Shown one piece after another: positions 8,754 to 16,743 of a stretch of 64,000 nucleotides of DNA. Source of the stretch: an uncultured Pseudomonadales bacterium (GTDB lineage Bacteria > Pseudomonadota > Gammaproteobacteria > Pseudomonadales > Azotimanducaceae); contig OY282460.1 of NCBI GenBank assembly GCA_958296295.1, positions 2,542,001 through 2,606,000 of the forward strand. The letters run 5' to 3'. Below the pieces are notes generated by a model. The model was not told the origin of the DNA and did no database searches. It was given only the letters and a program-made list of their open reading frames with translations. The translations under genes were made by a program, and so were the position numbers. Positions within the stretch are counted from its first letter, which is position 1. Every line of letters begins with the position of its first letter.

Positions 8754-10166
8754 GTGGGAGACGAGATACGCGAACGCCACTTCAACGCCGAGGATTTCAG
8801 CCGCTTCCGGCGGCGGCTGGACGACGAGACGGCGCTTGTCGAACAGCTGTTCGACGGCAACGGCTTCAGCCAGCGGGGCGACATCATCGGCTTCGAGCTG
8901 GAAGCGTGGATCGTGGACGCCGAGGGCCACCCGCTGGCCGAGAACCAGCGCTTGCTGGACGTCATCGGCAATCCGCTGGTGGTGCCCGAGCTCGCGTCTT
9001 TCAACGTGGAGTTGAACGGCAGCCCCACAGCGCTTCGGGGCAACGTTTTTTCCCGCATCCACGACGAGCTGCGCGCCACTTGGGCCACCTGTCGAGCCGG
9101 GGCGGACGCCCTGGGCTGCCGGTTGGCCACCATCGGCATTCTGCCAACCATCCGCCGCGAACTGCTGAACTCCAACTACATGTCCGCGATGGTGCGGTAC
9201 CAAGCCCTCAACGACCGGGTGCTCGCCTTGCGCGACGGCGCCCCGCTGCACATCCGCATCAGCTCTGGCGACGGGCTCGACATGACGCACGACGACGTGA
9301 TGCTCGAAGCGGCCGCCACGTCGTTCCAGATCCACCTGCAATGCAAGCCCGAACGCGCCGTGCGCGACTTCAACGCCACATTGGTGGCGTCCGCGCCCAT
9401 GGTCGCGTTGGCCGCCAACTCGCCGTTCCTCTTTGGCCGCTCGCTGTGGGAGGAGACGCGCATTCCCCTGTTCGAGCAGGCGGTCTCCGTCGGGCCGCGC
9501 GCGCCGGCGCGAGTGACGTTCGGGACAGGGTACGCCAGCGCGTCGTTGTTCGAGGTGTTCGCCGAGAACCAACGCGACCACCCCATACTGCTGCCATTCG
9601 TCCAGCAATCCGAGCCGCCGCACAAGTTCGCCCATGTGCGTTTTCAGAACGGCACGGTGTGGCGCTGGAACCGGCCGCTCTTGGGATTCGACTTCGACGG
9701 CCAGCCGCATTTGCGCATCGAACACCGCGTCGTGCCGGCCGGCCCCACGCTGCACGACTGCGTGGCCAACGCCGCCGCCTACATCGGCATGGTGCGCGGC
9801 TTGGTGGATCGCTACGAAGAGCCGCCGGTGGATTTCGCAACCGCGAAGAACAACTTCTACGCCGCCGCCAAACACGGCTTGGACGCCCGCATCGAATGGG
9901 TGGACGGCCAACAGCTCACGGTTCGAGACCTGTTGACGAACGACCTGCTGCCCCTGGCCACGAACGCGTTGCGCCGGATCGCCATTCCCGATGCGGACGT
10001 CGCCCGCTATGTCGGCACCGTCGAAGCGCGGGTGGCGGCGGACAAGACCGGCGCCCGCTGGCAGCGCCAATGGGTTGCCAAGCACGGCCCGGACTGGGCG
10101 GCGCTGAGCCGCGCCTACGTTGACGCGCAGGAGCGCGGCGAACCGGTTCACACCTGGCCGGTTTGA
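8754..10166 (+). CDS. Glutamate-cysteine ligase family 2-like protein (COG2170 type)
   Basis: Probable ATP-dependent carboxylate-amine ligase of the GCS2/YbdK group, 470 residues. The N-terminus shows IIGFELEAWIVD, matching the start of the catalytic core. ASFNVELNGSPTAL, LPTIRRELLNSNYMS and HIRISSGDGLDM are further core segments, and FRIEHR-like LRIEHRVVPAGPT follows. GTG 8754 is the only start immediately upstream of the conserved core. The stop overlaps the next gene by 4 bases (TTGA), implying coupling with an M14-type deacylase. The product may be a gamma-glutamyl compound other than glutathione; the family is functionally diverse, so this is uncertain. Confidence 0.8.
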   Translation: MGDEIRERHFNAEDFSRFRRRLDDETALVEQLFDGNGFSQRGDIIGFELEAWIVDAEGHPLAENQRLLDVIGNPLVVPELASFNVELNGSPTALRGNVFSRIHDELRATWATCRAGADALGCRLATIGILPTIRRELLNSNYMSAMVRYQALNDRVLALRDGAPLHIRISSGDGLDMTHDDVMLEAAATSFQIHLQCKPERAVRDFNATLVASAPMVALAANSPFLFGRSLWEETRIPLFEQAVSVGPRAPARVTFGTGYASASLFEVFAENQRDHPILLPFVQQSEPPHKFAHVRFQNGTVWRWNRPLLGFDFDGQPHLRIEHRVVPAGPTLHDCVANAAAYIGMVRGLVDRYEEPPVDFATAKNNFYAAAKHGLDARIEWVDGQQLTVRDLLTNDLLPLATNALRRIAIPDADVARYVGTVEARVAADKTGARWQRQWVAKHGPDWAALSRAYVDAQERGEPVHTWPV

Positions 10167-11113
10167 GCCGGGCGCCCGTGGAGTTGCAGGTCAAGTCGGG
10201 GCTGCCGACGGAGGTGACCGCCCTGCCGGCCGGCGCGCTGGCGGACGCCCTCCGCGGCCCCACCCTCTTCGACTTGCGCCGGCCGGGAGAACGGCCGCTT
10301 TTCGTCTCGGTGCTGGTGCATGGCAACGAAACCTCCGGCTGGGACGCGGTGCGGCAGCTGACCCGCGAATTGCGGCAGGCCTCGGTGCTGCTTTTCGTCG
10401 GCAACGTGGCGGCGGCGAAAGCCGGTTTGCGCACTCTGCCGGGTCGCCCGGACTTCAACCGCGTTTGGCAAGGCGGCGATTCGCCGGAAGCGGCTGTCGC
10501 CGCGGCCGTCGCCCAGCGCGTCCGGGCCGCCAATCCGCGCTTGGCGGTGGACATACACAACACCACCGGGCGCAATCCGCCCTACTCCGTGGTTGCGGAT
10601 ACGGACGGCGCGACGCTGGCCGCCGCTCGCGTCTTCGCGGAGCAGGCGCTGCTCGCCACGCAGCCGAACGGATTCCAAACCGGCGGTTTCGCCCACTTCT
10701 GCACGGCGGTCACCGTCGAGGTGGGGGTGCCCGATGACCCGTTGAGCACCTGTCGGGCCACCGATTTCCTACGCCGCCTGCTGGGTCCCTCGCAGCCGGA
10801 AAGCACGGCCTCTCCGCTCGCGCTTTTCGAGACCGTGGCCCGGGTGACGCTTGGCGACGACGCCGTGATCGTGCCGGAGATGCAGCGGTTCAATTTCCGC
10901 ACGGCGCCGGCCGGCGCGATGCTTGTTCGGCAAGGGGAGATTGCCGCCCACACCGCGGACGGACGCGACGTGGGCAACGCCTACTTCACCCAAGACGACG
11001 ACGCCACCTTGCTTAAGCGGCCAAGCGTCATCGCCAGCTACACCGGCGATGTGGACGCGGCACGCCAAGATTGCCTGTGCTACCTGCTCGAGCCGGCTCG
11101 CGCCGACGGCTGA
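10163..11113 (+). CDS. Succinylglutamate desuccinylase/aspartoacylase family protein (M14 zinc deacylase)
   Basis: Probable zinc-dependent amidohydrolase of 316 residues. The zinc-binding pattern is visible as LVHGNETSGW (His and Glu) and later VDIHNTTGRN (His). A downstream VTVEVG segment fits the catalytic Glu region of AstE/AspA proteins. The proposed start is TTG at 10163, overlapping the preceding stop by 4 bases. Tight coupling to a glutamate-cysteine ligase-like gene suggests that one enzyme forms and the other cleaves an N-acyl or gamma-glutamyl amino-acid derivative; this is inference. No signal peptide is seen. Confidence 0.75.
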   Translation: MSRAPVELQVKSGLPTEVTALPAGALADALRGPTLFDLRRPGERPLFVSVLVHGNETSGWDAVRQLTRELRQASVLLFVGNVAAAKAGLRTLPGRPDFNRVWQGGDSPEAAVAAAVAQRVRAANPRLAVDIHNTTGRNPPYSVVADTDGATLAAARVFAEQALLATQPNGFQTGGFAHFCTAVTVEVGVPDDPLSTCRATDFLRRLLGPSQPESTASPLALFETVARVTLGDDAVIVPEMQRFNFRTAPAGAMLVRQGEIAAHTADGRDVGNAYFTQDDDATLLKRPSVIASYTGDVDAARQDCLCYLLEPARADG

Positions 11114-11156
11114 CGGCCAACTCCTCTCTACGCCTCGTGCCCGCCCGTCCGAAGCG

Positions 11157-13331
11157 TCAGACGATCTCCAAGCCATCCTGCAAGACCTCGCCGACCACCG
11201 CCGCTGACAAGTAGCCGCTGGCGGCAAGTTCGCGCACGCAATTCTCGGCCGAATCGGCCGGCACGCCGGCCAGCAGGCCGCCGGCGGTTTGGGGGTCCGC
11301 AAGCACGCGCACCTCGGCGGCGTCCGGCGCCAGCCCCAACGCGAAATCCGCCAGAGCCTGTTCATTGCTCGCCTGCAAGGAACTGACCACGCCTTCGGCG
11401 AGAAACGTGGCGGCACCCGCAAGCAACGGCACGGCGTCGCTCTGGATGCGCGCCCCGGCGCCTGATGCCCGGGTCATCTCCGAAAGGTGCCCGGCCAGCC
11501 CGAACCCGGTGACATCCGTGCAGCCGGAGGCGCCGTGGGCGCGCAGCACATCCGCCGCCAAGGCGTTGGACGTGTCCATCGTCTCCAGGGCGGCAAGCAA
11601 CTGCGCGGCAGGCGCTCGCCCGCGCATGGCGGCAGCCAGCACCGCGCCGGTGCCAAGCGGTTTGGTGAGCACCAGCCGCTGGCCCGGTTTCAGGCCGTCT
11701 TTGGTGAGCGCAGGGCCCTCGGCCCGCCCCGCCACGCTGAACGCCAACGCCAATTCCGCGCCTTCCGCCGAGTGGCCGCCGACCAGATCCACGGCATGCT
11801 CGCGGAACACCGCCAGCGCCCCGGACATCATCTGAAAGAGGTCCTCCTCCATCATGGCGTCCGCCATCACCGGCACGGTTGCCAAGGCGAGGGCGAAGGA
11901 CGGGCGCGAACCCATCGCGAAGAGATCGTTCAGCGCGTGGTGCGCCCCGATTCGCCCAAACCGATAGACGTCGTCGATCATGGCGCGGAAACCGTCGCAG
12001 CTCACCGCCAACTCGCCGGCCTTCACGGCCACGACGGCCGCGTCGTCGCCGATGCCGCGCAAAGTGGCGGCGGACGTGTGAATGTCCAAGCGATGCAGCA
12101 CGCGACGCAGCGTGTCCGCGCCGAGTTTCGCGCCGCATCCCCCGCAGCGCATAGGCGCCACCGCCTCGCCGGCAAGGGCCGTCGGCACTTCGAGCGTTGC
12201 GATCGGCATAGCCGGCAAGTGCGTGAAGCCCACCATGAAGCGGCGGTCTAGGCGTTGTTTCCAACGCCAAACCCAACGTCCGGACGCGGTCCAGCCGCCC
12301 CGGTTCGCCACCGCCCGCCCAGCGCCCAAACCCAGGATGGCCAGCGCGTTGCGTTGCGGGCGATACCGCCGCAGTGGCGCCCCGGTGGCCAGCGTGCGCA
12401 GGTTGGCGGCAAGCACCGGCCCTTGGCGAACGGCGTACACGCCGGACTTCGGCAGAACGCGAGAGCTATTGGTTTCCACGGCCGCCACGTCGCCCACGGC
12501 GAACACGGCGGGATGGGATACGGACCGCAAACGCGCGTCTACGCGCACGAAACCCCGGTCGTCCGTCGCCAGCCCCGCGGCGCCGGGCCATGCCGGGGCT
12601 TCCACCGCGGTGGTCCACAAGACGTGGTCCGTCGCCACCGTCCGCCCGTCCGCCGCCCGCACTTGGCCCTCGGCCGCCCGGGCAACCTTGAAGTTGGTCA
12701 AGACCTGCACATCGCGCGCCGCCAGCGCCGCCAACGCGCGGCGCCGAGCCGCGGCCTTGAACGTCGGCAGCAACTGCGGGCCTGCTTCCACCACCGCGCA
12801 ACGAACGCCGGCGTGCCGATGGGCGATCGCCAACGCGAGTTCCACCCCGCCGGCACCGGCGCCAACCACCGTCAGGTGGCGGCAAAGGCCGTCCTTCATC
12901 AGCCGCGCCCACGTTGGCAGGAAACGGCCGATGGGCTTCACCGGCGTGACGAAATCCGAGCTCAAGCCGCGGCCCGGCACGCCGCCGGTGTTCATCGAGA
13001 GCGCATCGAAGCGCATGGGCGGACGGTCGGCGAAGAGCACGCGCTTGGAGTCCAAGTCCAACCCGGTGGCCTCGGCGTTTACGAACCGCGCTGCGGCGAA
13101 AGTGGCGAGCCGCGCCAAGTCGATGTGCAGCTCGTCCCACCGGTAGACGCCGGCCACATAGCCCGGCAACATGCCGGAGTACGGCGCCTCCGGTTCGCTC
13201 GCCACCACCGTGAACCGCAGGCCGGGCTGCGGCTTCATGCCGAACGCTTTGAGCACCTGCACATGAGCGTGGCCGCCGCCGAGCAGCACCACGTCGCGCA
13301 GCGGCGTGGGCGCGGGCGCAGCTAGACGCAA
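11157..13331 (-). CDS. selD: Fusion of an NADH dehydrogenase-like flavoprotein with selenide, water dikinase
   Basis: A 724-residue two-domain protein. The N-terminal half is an FAD/NAD(P)-dependent oxidoreductase of the NDH-2 type: it begins DVVLLGGGHAHVQVL, has a second nucleotide site VVGAGAGGVELALA, and FAVGDVAAVE as the FAD-ribityl motif. The C-terminal half, from about residue 385, is SelD. It shows RCGGCGAKLG (catalytic Cys and Lys retained), GIGDDAAVV, LVGGHSAEG and TDVTGFGLAGHL. SelD makes selenophosphate for selenocysteine or 2-selenouridine in tRNA. Fusion of these two domains is known in bacteria; the flavoprotein may supply reduced selenium. The start is TTG at 13331, since no ATG precedes the fold. 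No selU or selA is in the window. Confidence 0.9.
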   Translation of the reverse strand: MRLAAPAPTPLRDVVLLGGGHAHVQVLKAFGMKPQPGLRFTVVASEPEAPYSGMLPGYVAGVYRWDELHIDLARLATFAAARFVNAEATGLDLDSKRVLFADRPPMRFDALSMNTGGVPGRGLSSDFVTPVKPIGRFLPTWARLMKDGLCRHLTVVGAGAGGVELALAIAHRHAGVRCAVVEAGPQLLPTFKAAARRRALAALAARDVQVLTNFKVARAAEGQVRAADGRTVATDHVLWTTAVEAPAWPGAAGLATDDRGFVRVDARLRSVSHPAVFAVGDVAAVETNSSRVLPKSGVYAVRQGPVLAANLRTLATGAPLRRYRPQRNALAILGLGAGRAVANRGGWTASGRWVWRWKQRLDRRFMVGFTHLPAMPIATLEVPTALAGEAVAPMRCGGCGAKLGADTLRRVLHRLDIHTSAATLRGIGDDAAVVAVKAGELAVSCDGFRAMIDDVYRFGRIGAHHALNDLFAMGSRPSFALALATVPVMADAMMEEDLFQMMSGALAVFREHAVDLVGGHSAEGAELALAFSVAGRAEGPALTKDGLKPGQRLVLTKPLGTGAVLAAAMRGRAPAAQLLAALETMDTSNALAADVLRAHGASGCTDVTGFGLAGHLSEMTRASGAGARIQSDAVPLLAGAATFLAEGVVSSLQASNEQALADFALGLAPDAAEVRVLADPQTAGGLLAGVPADSAENCVRELAASGYLSAAVVGEVLQDGLEIV

Positions 13332-13449
13332 AAGCTGGCACCGGCTTGGCGGTTGCCGCCCCGTCGCGGACTCATTCGCGTTTCACGCCAATCGGCGCTT
13401 TGGCCCGATGCGGGCTGGCGCTTCCTCCTGCGGCTCACGCGCCAACGGC

Positions 13450-14097
13450 TCAATGCGAACCGTCGTGGGCGCCGTGCTCCCGTTGCTCGACGCGAACCTC
13501 AGCTTCGCCATCCGGCTCGTGGAAGTTGATGAGGCAACCCGGCGCGTCCACCCGCGTCACCGCCGGGCGCTCGCCGGCAAGCACCGCGGTCAGCGCGTCC
13601 GCCAGATGGTGCTCGTTCGCCGCCGCCCGCTGCCGCTCGTACGTTATCCGGTCGTTCACCGGGCCGCGCCAAGCCACCTGCCACGCCGGCTCCAGCACCA
13701 GCACCTCCGCGGTGCGCGTGAGTTCGAGTTGCCGGCCCACCTCTTGCGTCGCGTCCACCAGCACGGGCAAGTCGATGCCCCACTCCTCGGCTTCGGCGCG
13801 AATGCTCATCGCGTCGTCCTGCCTGTTGGCGTTCAGCAGCAGGAACTCCACGTCCTCTTCGGCAAACCTCTCCCGCACGGCGCGCAGGTCGTGCAGGGCG
13901 TTGCGAACCAGCGGGCAGCCGTTCCCCTGCACCATCAACACCACCGCCTTGGCGTCCTCGTACTCCGCGAAGTCGTGGTGGGCGCCAAGGTGGTCGAACA
14001 ACTCTATGCGCTCCAGGGTGACGGCCGCCGCCGGCGGGCCGACGCAGACCGCCAAAGCCGCGATCGCGCCTCGATGCCGTTCGGCGAACCGCCACAT
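13450..14097 (-). CDS. Thioredoxin-fold (redoxin/AhpC-like) protein
   Basis: A 215-residue protein with an N-terminal hydrophobic segment (IAALAVCVGPPAAAV) that looks like a signal peptide. A redoxin-like fold follows: AKAVVLMVQGNGCPLVRN with one Cys at the active-site position, then VEFLLLNAN, then LPVLVDATQEVGRQLEL and TAEVLVLEP. Only one cysteine is seen in the active-site segment, so it resembles the C-terminal-type thiol-specific redoxins often found beside membrane-bound metal oxidases rather than a CXXC thioredoxin. It starts two bases after the stop of the larger redoxin/cytochrome c protein, so they form an operon. The function is unknown. Confidence 0.75.
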   Translation of the reverse strand: MWRFAERHRGAIAALAVCVGPPAAAVTLERIELFDHLGAHHDFAEYEDAKAVVLMVQGNGCPLVRNALHDLRAVRERFAEEDVEFLLLNANRQDDAMSIRAEAEEWGIDLPVLVDATQEVGRQLELTRTAEVLVLEPAWQVAWRGPVNDRITYERQRAAANEHHLADALTAVLAGERPAVTRVDAPGCLINFHEPDGEAEVRVEQREHGAHDGSH

Positions 14098-14099
14098 GG

Positions 14100-15812
14100 T
14101 CAATTCGCCGCCGCGTCCGCCACTTCGTGCGCGCTCGGGCCATCGTCCAGAAAGCGGAAACTCAAGACGCCGAACAGCATCTCGTCCCAGCTTTGCAAAC
14201 CCCAGGGCACTTCCCTGGCGGGATCCGGGTTGGCGGGATTCTGCGCCGAGTTGTCCCACCAGGTGCGGTGCAACACGCGGGTCCCCGCCGGTAGCACTTT
14301 GGGCTTTTCCAACACGTAGGTGGTCTGCCAGTTGAAGTCGTAGTTGGGCACCGAGAGCAGCACCTCCTCGCGGCCGTCCGGGTAGAAGGCCCGGAACTCG
14401 GAGGCCTTGCCGCGATAGTGGGCGTGGGGAAGCAGGTCGTACACCAGAACATCGCGCTGGAACGTGCGCTCCGCGGTGTCGCTGTGCGCCTTCGCGTGCG
14501 GCGGGATCAGTATCTTGTTGTTGACCAGCACGGCGCTTGAGAGCTTGTGCTCCGGCGGCTCGTCCATCAGGTACAAGCCGAACTTCGAACGATCCGTCGT
14601 CGCCTTCCCGTAGGGTGTGTAGTGCATTTGGAAGACGATGATGGAACCCGCCGGCAGAAAGGTGCCGGTACCGTCCGGGTTCTCCTCGGCAACCATGCCA
14701 GGCACGTAGCCCCCGAGACCACCGCGGCGGCGCTCGCGCGGGTTCCCGCCCTCCCGCGGCGGCATCAGCCAGCTTGTGATCACATGATGCACGGCGGCCC
14801 GATCGCCCGGCAGTATCTCCGCGCCGCGCACCCACACGTCCTTGTCCAGCGGATTCGAGATATACGGGAACTGATACTCGACGACGCCGGTTGCCGGCAC
14901 AGCGAACGGCGGAATGTCCATAACGACATCCGGTTCGCCCATCTGCCACTCGGGCCACTCGCGCTTGTAGCCCGCCAGCGGATCGTCGCCCTCCCCGCGC
15001 GGCGCCCCCGCCTCGGCCCAATGCACCAGCGTGCGCACTTGCGCGGCGGAGAGCGACCGGTCGTTGGCGAAGGCCCCATGCAGGGGATCCGCGTGCCAAG
15101 GCGGCATCCGCTGCGTGCGTACCACTTCGCGGATCATCGGCGCGAAGCCGCGCACGATGGCGTAGTTCTTCATGGCCCAAGGGCCGATTCCGCCGTCGCG
15201 GTGGCAGGTGACGCAGTTTTCGATGAGGATGGGCGCCACGTCGTCCACATAGGTGACGGCGGAAGCGTCTTCTTGAGCCGTCGCCACGGGGCATCCGGCG
15301 GCGGTTAGCGACGCGGTGCCGCCCTCGCCGCTCGACGCGGAAACCTGGCCCTCCAGCAAGGCGTCCAGCGCCGGCGCGAAACCCTCGCCACCGAGATGCG
15401 CCACGCGCCAGCCGTCCGTGTCCACGATGAGCGTCTCGCCGACCTGGCCGAACCCTAGCGACTCGCCTATGACGCGGGCTTCGTCCACCAGCACCGGCAG
15501 CGAGACGTCGCCAATGACGCGGCGGTCGGCCAAGCCGTCCGAGTTGACCAGCAGAAACGCGACGCCTTTGTCCGCATAGGCGCGGGCCATCGCCTCAAAG
15601 CGCCGCACCGAGTCCCCCACCGCATCGCAGCTCGTGCTGTGCGCCATGAGGGCCACCGCCCGCATGTCCGACAAATAGTGCAGTTCGTGCGCTTGCCCGT
15701 GCTGATCGAGCAACTCGAAATTGCCGACCGGCTCGCCCACCTGCAAAGCGCTTGCGCCGGTTGCCGCGACGCCCGCCGCCACAGCGATGAAAGTTCTTGA
15801 CGCTAGCCTCAT
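14100..15812 (-). CDS. Secreted redoxin - cytochrome c - Cu(II) monooxygenase-like multidomain protein
   Basis: A 570-residue protein with a signal peptide (TFIAVAAGVAATGASA). Residues about 24-155 form a redoxin fold (VGNFELLDQHG, FLLVNSDG, LPVLVDEA). A single c-type heme site CVTCH is at 200-204, with PPWH at 237-240 as the likely Met/His ligand region. The rest resembles copper type II ascorbate-dependent monooxygenases: HH at 342-343, QMHY at 396-399 and HAHYRG at 463-468 are candidate copper ligands. ATG 15812 has a strong GGGGAGGA site; the frame continues upstream but without protein-like sequence. This tripartite layout, with the small redoxin downstream, suggests periplasmic copper/heme redox chemistry on an unknown substrate. 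A dispersed hairpin repeat starts 11 bases upstream. Confidence 0.82.
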   Translation of the reverse strand: MRLASRTFIAVAAGVAATGASALQVGEPVGNFELLDQHGQAHELHYLSDMRAVALMAHSTSCDAVGDSVRRFEAMARAYADKGVAFLLVNSDGLADRRVIGDVSLPVLVDEARVIGESLGFGQVGETLIVDTDGWRVAHLGGEGFAPALDALLEGQVSASSGEGGTASLTAAGCPVATAQEDASAVTYVDDVAPILIENCVTCHRDGGIGPWAMKNYAIVRGFAPMIREVVRTQRMPPWHADPLHGAFANDRSLSAAQVRTLVHWAEAGAPRGEGDDPLAGYKREWPEWQMGEPDVVMDIPPFAVPATGVVEYQFPYISNPLDKDVWVRGAEILPGDRAAVHHVITSWLMPPREGGNPRERRRGGLGGYVPGMVAEENPDGTGTFLPAGSIIVFQMHYTPYGKATTDRSKFGLYLMDEPPEHKLSSAVLVNNKILIPPHAKAHSDTAERTFQRDVLVYDLLPHAHYRGKASEFRAFYPDGREEVLLSVPNYDFNWQTTYVLEKPKVLPAGTRVLHRTWWDNSAQNPANPDPAREVPWGLQSWDEMLFGVLSFRFLDDGPSAHEVADAAAN

Positions 15813-15822
15813 GGTTCCTCCC

Positions 15823-15856
15823 CTAGCGCGTGCCAAAGCACATGTCCAACGCTCGC
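15823..15856 (+). repeat. Dispersed hairpin repeat, family 2, copy 1
   Basis: A 34-base stretch beginning CTAGCGCGTG matches the reverse complement of 52932-52965 at 32 of 34 bases. It includes a small hairpin, GTGC-CAAA-GCAC. The copy here sits just upstream of the redoxin/cytochrome gene start; the other lies upstream of the SRPBCC gene. The similarity fades beyond the stated end. Confidence 0.75.
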
Positions 15857-16078
15857 CAGGCTCACGTTGCAACCCGGACGCCACGCCCTTGCGGAGCGCG
15901 GACTCCGGCTTCCCAACAGCAGCCGAACAAGCTACGGGGAGTATGGTGCCGCGCTCGACGATGATCAACCGGCGCGGTGGCGTGGGAGCGTCGAGTTCGA
16001 CAACAACGTCGCGTTCGGTTTCGCTGCGTCGGTGGATGCGTTACCGTTAGACACGGCAACAGAAAGACGCAGTGGCCT

Positions 16079-16342
16079 ATGCTCTCGTATCCAGTCCACA
16101 TCGAGCCGGATGACAACGGCACTCTCCTAGTGACCTGTGCGGATTTCCCTGAACTCACGACCTTTGGCGAAGATCGGAACGAAGCGCTGGCCCGAGCGCG
16201 CGATGCACTCGAGGAAGCGATTGCGGCCCGCATGGACGAGCAGGAAGACTTGCCGGCACCTTCGCCCGGCGACGACCGTGTTGTGCTGCCGGCCTTGTCG
16301 GCGATGAAGGTCGTTCTTTATCAAGAGATGCGACGATATTGA
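16079..16342 (+). pseudogene. hicB: Truncated HicB-family antitoxin
   Basis: 87 residues beginning MLSYPVHIEPDDNGTLLVTC, followed by FPELTTFGED and ALARARDALEEAIAARM. This is the partial RNase-H-like fold of HicB antitoxins. Full HicB proteins continue after the VLYQEMR segment with a DNA-binding helix-turn-helix or ribbon-helix-helix domain. Here a stop follows at once (EMRRY-stop) and the downstream sequence does not resume the family in any frame. No hicA toxin gene is recognisable in the 266 bases upstream. The antitoxin therefore appears to have lost both its DNA-binding half and its partner, and is probably a relic. Confidence 0.75.
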
Positions 16343-16371
16343 AGGTCCGTCGGTCGTCAGCTCGAAGTAAG

Positions 16372-16389
16372 CGGTGCGCAGGCACCGCC
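16372..16389 (+). repeat. Short inverted repeat after hicB remnant
   Basis: GCGGTGC and GCACCGC form a 7-bp stem around a GCAG loop, about 30 bases after the hicB stop. There is no following T run, so terminator activity is doubtful. Confidence 0.35.
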
Positions 16390-16425
16390 TCCACCAGAGA
16401 GGGAAGCGACTAGGGCCGAACGGCG

Positions 16426-16743
16426 TCAGCCGCGTTCCACCTCGAACGCGGAGATGTTGCGATTCGGCTCGCTGAAGGCCACGCCCACTCGGTGGATGGG
16501 CAAACCCAAGTGGCGGTACTTCTCCGCGTAGCCCTTCCGCTCGATCTGGGCCAAGGCGTCGCCGGCATCTCCCCTCCCCTTGAACTCGAACACCCACACG
16601 CCTTCGGGGTGGCGTACGACGAGGTCCGAACGGCCTCGACTCGTGCTCTCCTCGGCGACGACGTCCAAGACGTCGCACACCCCGCGGCCCGCGCTGTGGC
16701 TACAGCCTATACTTCCCGTCATGGTCGAAGAAGGACACGCCAA
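16426..16743 (-). pseudogene. C-terminal fragment of a PD-(D/E)XK nuclease protein (PDDEXK_9-like)
   Basis: About 85 residues read GRSDLVVRHPEGVWVFEFKG, then ALAQIERKGYAEKYR, then PIHRVGVAFS. This matches the C-terminal nuclease domain found at the end of AAA-ATPase-like proteins (catalytic Asp in the SDL segment and E-x-K in EFKG). The N-terminal ATPase domain that normally precedes it is absent, and the first residues of the frame do not look like protein. The fragment overlaps, on the opposite strand, the start of the AAA ATPase gene, so the ATPase operon seems to have replaced the rest of it. It is likely a remnant. Confidence 0.65.
16708..16713 (+). promoter_or_regulatory. Possible -10 element (TATACT) for the ATPase-methyltransferase operon
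   Basis: TATACT ends 7 bases before the proposed ATG at 16721. If used, transcription would begin at or next to the start codon, giving a leaderless message; this agrees with the lack of a Shine-Dalgarno sequence there. No convincing -35 is visible. Confidence 0.35.

Noticed and set aside
12255..13325. Long plus-strand open frame opposite the NDH-SelD gene
   Set aside because: It is the high-GC mirror of a clearly coding minus-strand gene and has Arg/His/Gln-rich, non-protein-like composition.
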